Notes under the pieces: generated by a model
Told to the model about the DNA's origin: nothing
Database searches by the model: none
Seen by the model: only the letters and a program-made list of their open reading frames with translations
NCBI GenBank assembly: GCA_021811265.1
Contig: JAJZPH010000014.1
Coordinates: 1 to 43,382 of the forward strand
Length of the DNA stretch: 43,382 bases
Reading direction: 5' to 3'
From: a bacterium
Lineage (GTDB): Bacteria; Chlamydiota; Chlamydiia; Chlamydiales; SM23-39
Shown here: in pieces, positions 39,397-43,382 of the stretch
Position numbering within the stretch: the stretch's first letter is position 1
Layout of the letters: each line of letters begins with the position of its first letter
Translations under genes and position numbers: made by a program

Positions 39397-40707
39397 ATGA
39401 GCAAGATTCGCGCAGAGTGGGAACCATTGAAAAAAGTGGTGATTCACAGACCAGGAATGGAGATGTTTTTTGGTTTGATGGACCCCGTAAACTCTCTTTA
39501 TGAGAGGGCCTTTAGCCGAAAAGGAGCTGTACGAGAACATGAGAACTTGGAAAATGTCCTCTCAAAAGAATTTAACGTTGAGGTGATCCGACTCAAGGAC
39601 ACTATCGTTCAAGCAGCAAACAAGGATGAAAAAATTCGGGCAAAGCTGATAGAGGCTGCGCGCACGGTGATTCAAAGATCTGCAAAAACCACTCTGCACC
39701 AGGAGCTTTTACGCGAGTTTGACAACAATACAAAATATCTCGATTCAGAAGATTTCTTTGAGTTGATTGTCTTGAACCCAGGGTTGGAAATCACTTTTAA
39801 AGGCGGTTTGCATAATATCATGGTCAATATCCAAGGAAAGCAGCCCTACTCCAATCTCTATTTTATGAGAGACCAGCAGTTTGTTACTGATAAAGGTCTC
39901 ATCTTAGCACGCATGGCAAATCCAGTACGACAAGGAGAACCGCAAGTCACAAAGTTTTTATGGAACGAGGTGCTAGGTGTTCCCATTTTTCATGAAATTG
40001 AAGAGCCGGGAGTCATCGAAGGTGGAGAGTTTATTCCTATGGGAGCGTTTGCTCTTGTAGGCATTGGAAGCCGCACCAACCGTGCAGCCATTGACCAGCT
40101 GGTTTCTTTGCCTTTTAACTTTGAAGAATTGGGCGTGGTACACCAACCGCTACATCCTCTCATTTCTGCCTCAGAACCCGACCCCATGGTGAACATGCAC
40201 TTGGATACTTATTTTAATGTGGTCTCGTCTCACGTGGTTGTAGGCAATGAGCTGCTTTTGAAAAATGCAGAGGTAGAGATTTGGCACAATGAAGGCAAGA
40301 AAAAGTTTATAAGGGCCAAGAAAAAGACCAGCCTCTATGAGTATATCAAGTCCAAAAAATTTGAAATTATCAACATTACTACCCTAGAACAGCTCTCCTA
40401 TGCTTCTAACTTCCTTTGCATCGATGATGGCAAAGTTCTTGCTATCGAAGTAGCTCAAGTCGTAGAAGGTGTGCTGCGCAATCTTGCGATCAAAGCAAAG
40501 CAAGATGCAAAACGCTATGGTAAACTGTATGCACAGTCGAAAAAGGATTTTGAAGAGTTGAAAAAGAAGGGAGAGTTTTTTCCCCACAAGAAAGAAATGT
40601 CTGCATATGGCATCAACTTCTATCCTGTCATCTTGAAAAATTTGACGGGTGGTTATGGAGGAGCACACTGCATGACATGCTCTCTTTCAAGGGAGAAAAA
40701 GGCATGA
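39397..40707 (+). CDS. arcA: Arginine deiminase
   Basis: A 436-residue enzyme that hydrolyses arginine to citrulline and ammonia. Landmarks: FMRDQQ (usual FxRDP), EGGEF (usual EGGD), MHLDTYF and the C-terminal YGGAHCMTC with catalytic Cys425. All four catalytic regions are present, with Glu replacing Asp in the EGGD motif and Gln replacing Pro in the FxRDP motif; it is slightly longer than typical ADIs (about 405-418). The position between an APC antiporter and arcC supports the function. Stop and arcC start overlap as ATGA. Confidence 0.93.
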   Translation: MSKIRAEWEPLKKVVIHRPGMEMFFGLMDPVNSLYERAFSRKGAVREHENLENVLSKEFNVEVIRLKDTIVQAANKDEKIRAKLIEAARTVIQRSAKTTLHQELLREFDNNTKYLDSEDFFELIVLNPGLEITFKGGLHNIMVNIQGKQPYSNLYFMRDQQFVTDKGLILARMANPVRQGEPQVTKFLWNEVLGVPIFHEIEEPGVIEGGEFIPMGAFALVGIGSRTNRAAIDQLVSLPFNFEELGVVHQPLHPLISASEPDPMVNMHLDTYFNVVSSHVVVGNELLLKNAEVEIWHNEGKKKFIRAKKKTSLYEYIKSKKFEIINITTLEQLSYASNFLCIDDGKVLAIEVAQVVEGVLRNLAIKAKQDAKRYGKLYAQSKKDFEELKKKGEFFPHKKEMSAYGINFYPVILKNLTGGYGGAHCMTCSLSREKKA

Positions 40708-41645
40708 AGGAAAGAGTTCTCGTTGCCCTAGGAGGCAATGCGCTTCTTCGAGCAAAAGAAAAGGGGAGCGCGGAGCAACAGCTCTCCCATGTAGAGCAAA
40801 CCTGTAATTTTTTTATCAAGATCATCGAAGAGGGATATACCATTGCCATTACCCATGGCAATGGTCCTCAGGTAGGTAATATCCTGTTGCAAAATGAACT
40901 TGCAAAAGAGAGCATTCCTGCCATGCCTCTAGATATTTGCGGAGCGGAGAGCCAGGGCTTGATTGGGTATATGATTCAACGCAATCTATACAACCGGCTA
41001 CGATTACATAAAATCAACAAGAACGTTGTGACTCTTTTGTCTCAAGTGCTTGTCAATGCAAAGGATCCTGCTTTTTCCCATCCCACAAAACCCATAGGTC
41101 CCTTCTACTCTCATGAAGAGGCGAAAAAATTGACAAAAGAACTTAACTGGTCGATGGTCGAGCAGGCGGGAAAGGGTTTTCGTAGAGTGGTCCCATCTCC
41201 AGAGCCAGTTGACATTATTGAAGGAAAGATTATCAAAAAATTGATTGACGAGGGAAACGTTGTGGTTTCTTGCGGGGGTGGAGGAATTCCCGTCATTGAA
41301 AAAGAGGGTCATTTGCTCGGTGTCGAAGCGGTGATTGACAAAGATCATACAGCCGCGGTTTTGGGCAAAGTAATTAACGCTGACATTTTGATGATTTTAA
41401 CCGATGTAGAAAAAGTAGCCATCCATTTTGGCAAGCCAGATCAGAAAAATTTGGATCATTTAACTCTAGCTCAAGCGCGAGTCTACATGGACGATGGAGA
41501 GTTTTCTAAAGGAAGCATGGGTCCTAAGGTAGAAGCTGCCTGTCATTTTTTGGAACAGGGGGGGAAGATATCGATTATTACCTCACTGGAAAAGGCAAAA
41601 GAAGCTCTTTTGGGCAAAACGGGAACGCATTTTTCCAAAAAGTAG
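40704..41645 (+). CDS. arcC: Carbamate kinase
   Basis: A 313-residue amino acid kinase-family enzyme that makes ATP from carbamoyl phosphate and ADP, the energy-yielding last step of the deiminase route. VALGGNALL at the N-terminus, THGNGPQVGN, CGGGGIPV and LTDVEKVAIHFGKP are diagnostic, and length is normal. The start at 40704 is preferred over 40677: GGGAGAAAAAGG precedes it, it overlaps the arcA stop, and VLVALGGNA then lies near the N-terminus as in homologues. A strong bidirectional terminator follows. Confidence 0.95.
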   Translation: MKERVLVALGGNALLRAKEKGSAEQQLSHVEQTCNFFIKIIEEGYTIAITHGNGPQVGNILLQNELAKESIPAMPLDICGAESQGLIGYMIQRNLYNRLRLHKINKNVVTLLSQVLVNAKDPAFSHPTKPIGPFYSHEEAKKLTKELNWSMVEQAGKGFRRVVPSPEPVDIIEGKIIKKLIDEGNVVVSCGGGGIPVIEKEGHLLGVEAVIDKDHTAAVLGKVINADILMILTDVEKVAIHFGKPDQKNLDHLTLAQARVYMDDGEFSKGSMGPKVEAACHFLEQGGKISIITSLEKAKEALLGKTGTHFSKK

Positions 41646-41674
41646 TGCCGCAGATTTTTACGTAGTTTCGGTAT

Positions 41675-41704
41675 AAAAAAGCCGCCAGAGTTGGCGGCTT
41701 TTTT
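41675..41704. terminator. Bidirectional rho-independent terminator between arcC and argF
   Basis: AAAAAAGCCGCC (41675-41686) pairs perfectly with GGCGGCTTTTTT (41693-41704) around AGAGTT. It carries an A-tract on one side and a T-tract on the other, so it serves both convergent genes. Confidence 0.95.
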
Positions 41705-41709
41705 CTGTT

Positions 41710-42705
41710 TTATACATTGCCGATGGTTGCTACCATCACAGCTTTGATCGTATGGAGACGGTTTTCGGCCTGATCGAAGACTGCTGAATGCTTGCTTCGA
41801 AAGACCTCGTCGGTGGCTTCCATTTCTTTTAACCCATATTTTTTGAAAATCTCTTTTCCCACCTCTGTTTTTGTGTCGTGAAAGGATGGCAGACAGTGGA
41901 GAAAGACCACATCGGGATTTTTTGTAAGAGAAATCATTTTCATATTCACTTGGTAGGGTTTGAGAAGCTTGATTCGCTCCGGAAACTTGGCCTCTTCTCC
42001 CATGGAAACCCACACATCTGTGTATAAGACATCGGCATCTTTTACGGCTTTGGCAATATCTTCTTGAAATTCTAAAGTGGCGCCTGTCTCTTCTGCTACC
42101 CCTTTCATTTCATTGATGAGTTTCTTGTCGGGAAAAAGAGATTTGGGAGCGCAGGCAACGAAGTGCATCCCCATTTTGGCAGCGCCAATCATCAGAGTAT
42201 TTCCCATGTTGTTTCTCGCATCTCCGCAATAAACCAATTTCACCTTACTTAAAGGTTTTGCCACATGTTCTTCGATGGTTAAAAAATCGGCCAAAATTTG
42301 GGTGGGATGGTACTCATCGGTCAGACCATTCCACACGGGAACGCCAGAACATTGTGCAATCTCTTCTACTGTTTCTTGGGCAAATCCGCGAAATTCGATG
42401 CCATCATAATATCTTCCCAAAACCTTTGCGGAATCTTCTATCGACTCTTTTTTCCCCATTTGGCTTCCGGAAAGATAGGTGACGCAGGCTCCCTCGTCAA
42501 ACGCGGCCACTTCAAAAGCGCAGCGTGTGCGGGTCGATGGTTTTTCAAAGATGAGAACGATATTTTTTCCTCTGAGAGCCTCTCCGCGTATTCCAGAACG
42601 TTTTTTTGCTTTCAAATCTTTTGAGAGATCCAAAAGATAGCGCATCTCTCCCGAGGAGATATCTTTTAAAGTGAGAAAATTTCTTCCTTTTAAATTAACT
42701 GGCAT
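41710..42705 (-). CDS. argF: Ornithine carbamoyltransferase (catabolic or anabolic)
   Basis: A 331-residue OTCase. The carbamoyl phosphate loop is KPSTRTR at 55-61, HPTQ is in [21 protein letters not shown] follows, and HCLPSF carries the ornithine-site Cys. In the arginine deiminase pathway it phosphorolyses citrulline to ornithine and carbamoyl phosphate, feeding the carbamate kinase encoded on the opposite strand. As no biosynthetic arg genes are visible nearby, a catabolic arcB role is likely, although sequence alone does not separate the two. AGGAGC precedes the ATG. It is convergent with arcC across a shared terminator. Confidence 0.94.
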   Translation of the reverse strand: MPVNLKGRNFLTLKDISSGEMRYLLDLSKDLKAKKRSGIRGEALRGKNIVLIFEKPSTRTRCAFEVAAFDEGACVTYLSGSQMGKKESIEDSAKVLGRYYDGIEFRGFAQETVEEIAQCSGVPVWNGLTDEYHPTQILADFLTIEEHVAKPLSKVKLVYCGDARNNMGNTLMIGAAKMGMHFVACAPKSLFPDKKLINEMKGVAEETGATLEFQEDIAKAVKDADVLYTDVWVSMGEEAKFPERIKLLKPYQVNMKMISLTKNPDVVFLHCLPSFHDTKTEVGKEIFKKYGLKEMEATDEVFRSKHSAVFDQAENRLHTIKAVMVATIGNV

Positions 42706-42905
42706 CGCTAAAGCTCCTTTTCTAATGAAAATCTCACACTATTCCTAAGAGATTTTTTTGGCAATACGCTCTTTCAGAAAGCAATCCACATCAGGAATTG
42801 TTCTCAAAAATTGGCGTTCAAATTACCTTGAGAAAATTAGAAAGGGCAGATTAGTATTTCTCTCCGAAACAATCTCAATTATTTGAAACATTGGGAGAAA
42901 ATGCG
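42706..42905. promoter_or_regulatory. Divergent promoter region of argF and the exported protein gene
   Basis: A 200-base spacer between divergently transcribed genes. GAAAAGGAGC for argF and GGGAGAAAATGC for the plus-strand gene are visible ribosome sites. I see no convincing Arg box or other operator. Confidence 0.35.
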
Positions 42906-43382
42906 ATGAAAAAAAAGCCGCTGGTTTTTTTGTTCTTTCTTGTCGTGTCTCTATTTTTTTCTCTAAAAGTTTTCTCAGAAGAAATAGATATGAAAATTTC
43001 TTTTCCCGGAGAACCAGAAATTGCTGTACACTTTGAAACAATAGCGCACCAGGGAAAAGGAAGATACCTATTGACGCTAAGCGATGGATCTCAATGGCTG
43101 CTCAGAGATCGCAATCCCGATGAAATATTTGTACAAATTGAGTCGGAATGGCAAACAGGAGATGAAATCAGAATTGCCGCTAGAAAAGAAAAAGAGCGCC
43201 CGGGGAAGTACATTTTAAAAAATGTAAGAAACTCAAGGGTTTGTCTTACGGATTTAGAGGTTTTTTGGGCAGATAGCTCCAGAGTGAATTTTCTGGAAAA
43301 GGTGGACGAACATGGATATGCTCTTTGCACTCGAGGTGGATTGCAATGGGCCATGGGACTTTGGGGATCTTTTAAAAAGCGC
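42906..43382 (+). CDS. Exported hypothetical protein, truncated by the window edge
   Basis: An open frame from ATG 42906 to the end of the window (159 codons, no stop). The first 25 residues are a Sec signal peptide (MKKKPLVFLFFLVVSLFFSL..., cleavage probably before EEID). The mature part is beta-rich. Two stretches resemble each other: YLLTLSDGSQWLL near residue 59 and YALCTRGGLQWAMGLW near 140, so an internal duplication is likely. I do not recognise the family. It is expected in the periplasm or outer membrane. GGGAGAA lies upstream of the start. Confidence 0.7.
   Translation, partial: MKKKPLVFLFFLVVSLFFSLKVFSEEIDMKISFPGEPEIAVHFETIAHQGKGRYLLTLSDGSQWLLRDRNPDEIFVQIESEWQTGDEIRIAARKEKERPGKYILKNVRNSRVCLTDLEVFWADSSRVNFLEKVDEHGYALCTRGGLQWAMGLWGSFKKR

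Overview
The window most likely comes from a chlamydia-related bacterium (phylum Chlamydiota, an 'environmental' lineage such as a Waddlia, Parachlamydia or Simkania relative). The assignment rests on gene content and order. There is a murF-mraY-murD-LysM(nlpD)-ftsW-murG-murC-ftsQ cluster with no ftsA/ftsZ after ftsQ. There is an extra divergent GroEL without the Gly-Met tail, and there are candidate host-directed cysteine proteases. Base composition is moderately AT-rich with very AT-rich intergenic DNA. This is an inference from protein families; no search was possible.

Layout. 349-6365 (minus strand): tRNA-Cys, rsmI, a nucleosidase-like gene, a spore-photoproduct-lyase-like radical SAM gene, an SDR dehydrogenase, a divergent GroEL and a GT9 glycosyltransferase. 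They are packed tightly, with two ATGA overlaps and one 20-nt overlap. 6627-8384 (minus): a 585-residue protein with an acidic linker and a Cys...Asn-Ser-His layout recalling herpesvirus-tegument-like deubiquitinases. 8595-17693 (plus): the peptidoglycan/division operon. 17806-23096: a coiled-coil protein, an exported His/Gly-rich protein, a MarC-family protein, RF3, and a CHAT/caspase-like plus Sel1-repeat gene split by one frameshift in an A7 run. 23269-24483: an MFS transporter bracketed by inverted copies of a dispersed repeat. 24695-29724: a compact alanyl-tRNA synthetase, a DAACS-type symporter, and an ABC permease/ATPase pair. 29899-35755: a cold-shock protein, two small coiled-coil genes, pssA, rmuC, a membrane protein, an SH3b exported protein and a SWIM-like zinc protein. 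36009-42705: a PIN-PhoH ATPase, an IS630 transposase remnant, and an arginine deiminase pathway (APC antiporter, arcA, arcC, with argF/arcB convergent across a shared terminator). An exported protein is cut off by the right edge.

The mur genes make UDP-MurNAc-pentapeptide and lipid II, and FtsW/FtsQ/LysM connect this to septal wall synthesis. The arginine genes form a complete route from arginine to ornithine, ammonia, CO2 and ATP. The nucleosidase/radical SAM/SDR cassette has no assigned pathway and is one of the least explained units.

Seven copies or fragments of one hairpin-forming repeat are scattered through the window, all bordered by TA and mostly just after stop codons. Together with the IS630 remnant this suggests a MITE-like family. 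The most unusual items are the tegument-protease-like gene, the frameshifted CHAT-like/Sel1 gene, the compact AlaRS, the SPL-like cassette and this repeat family.
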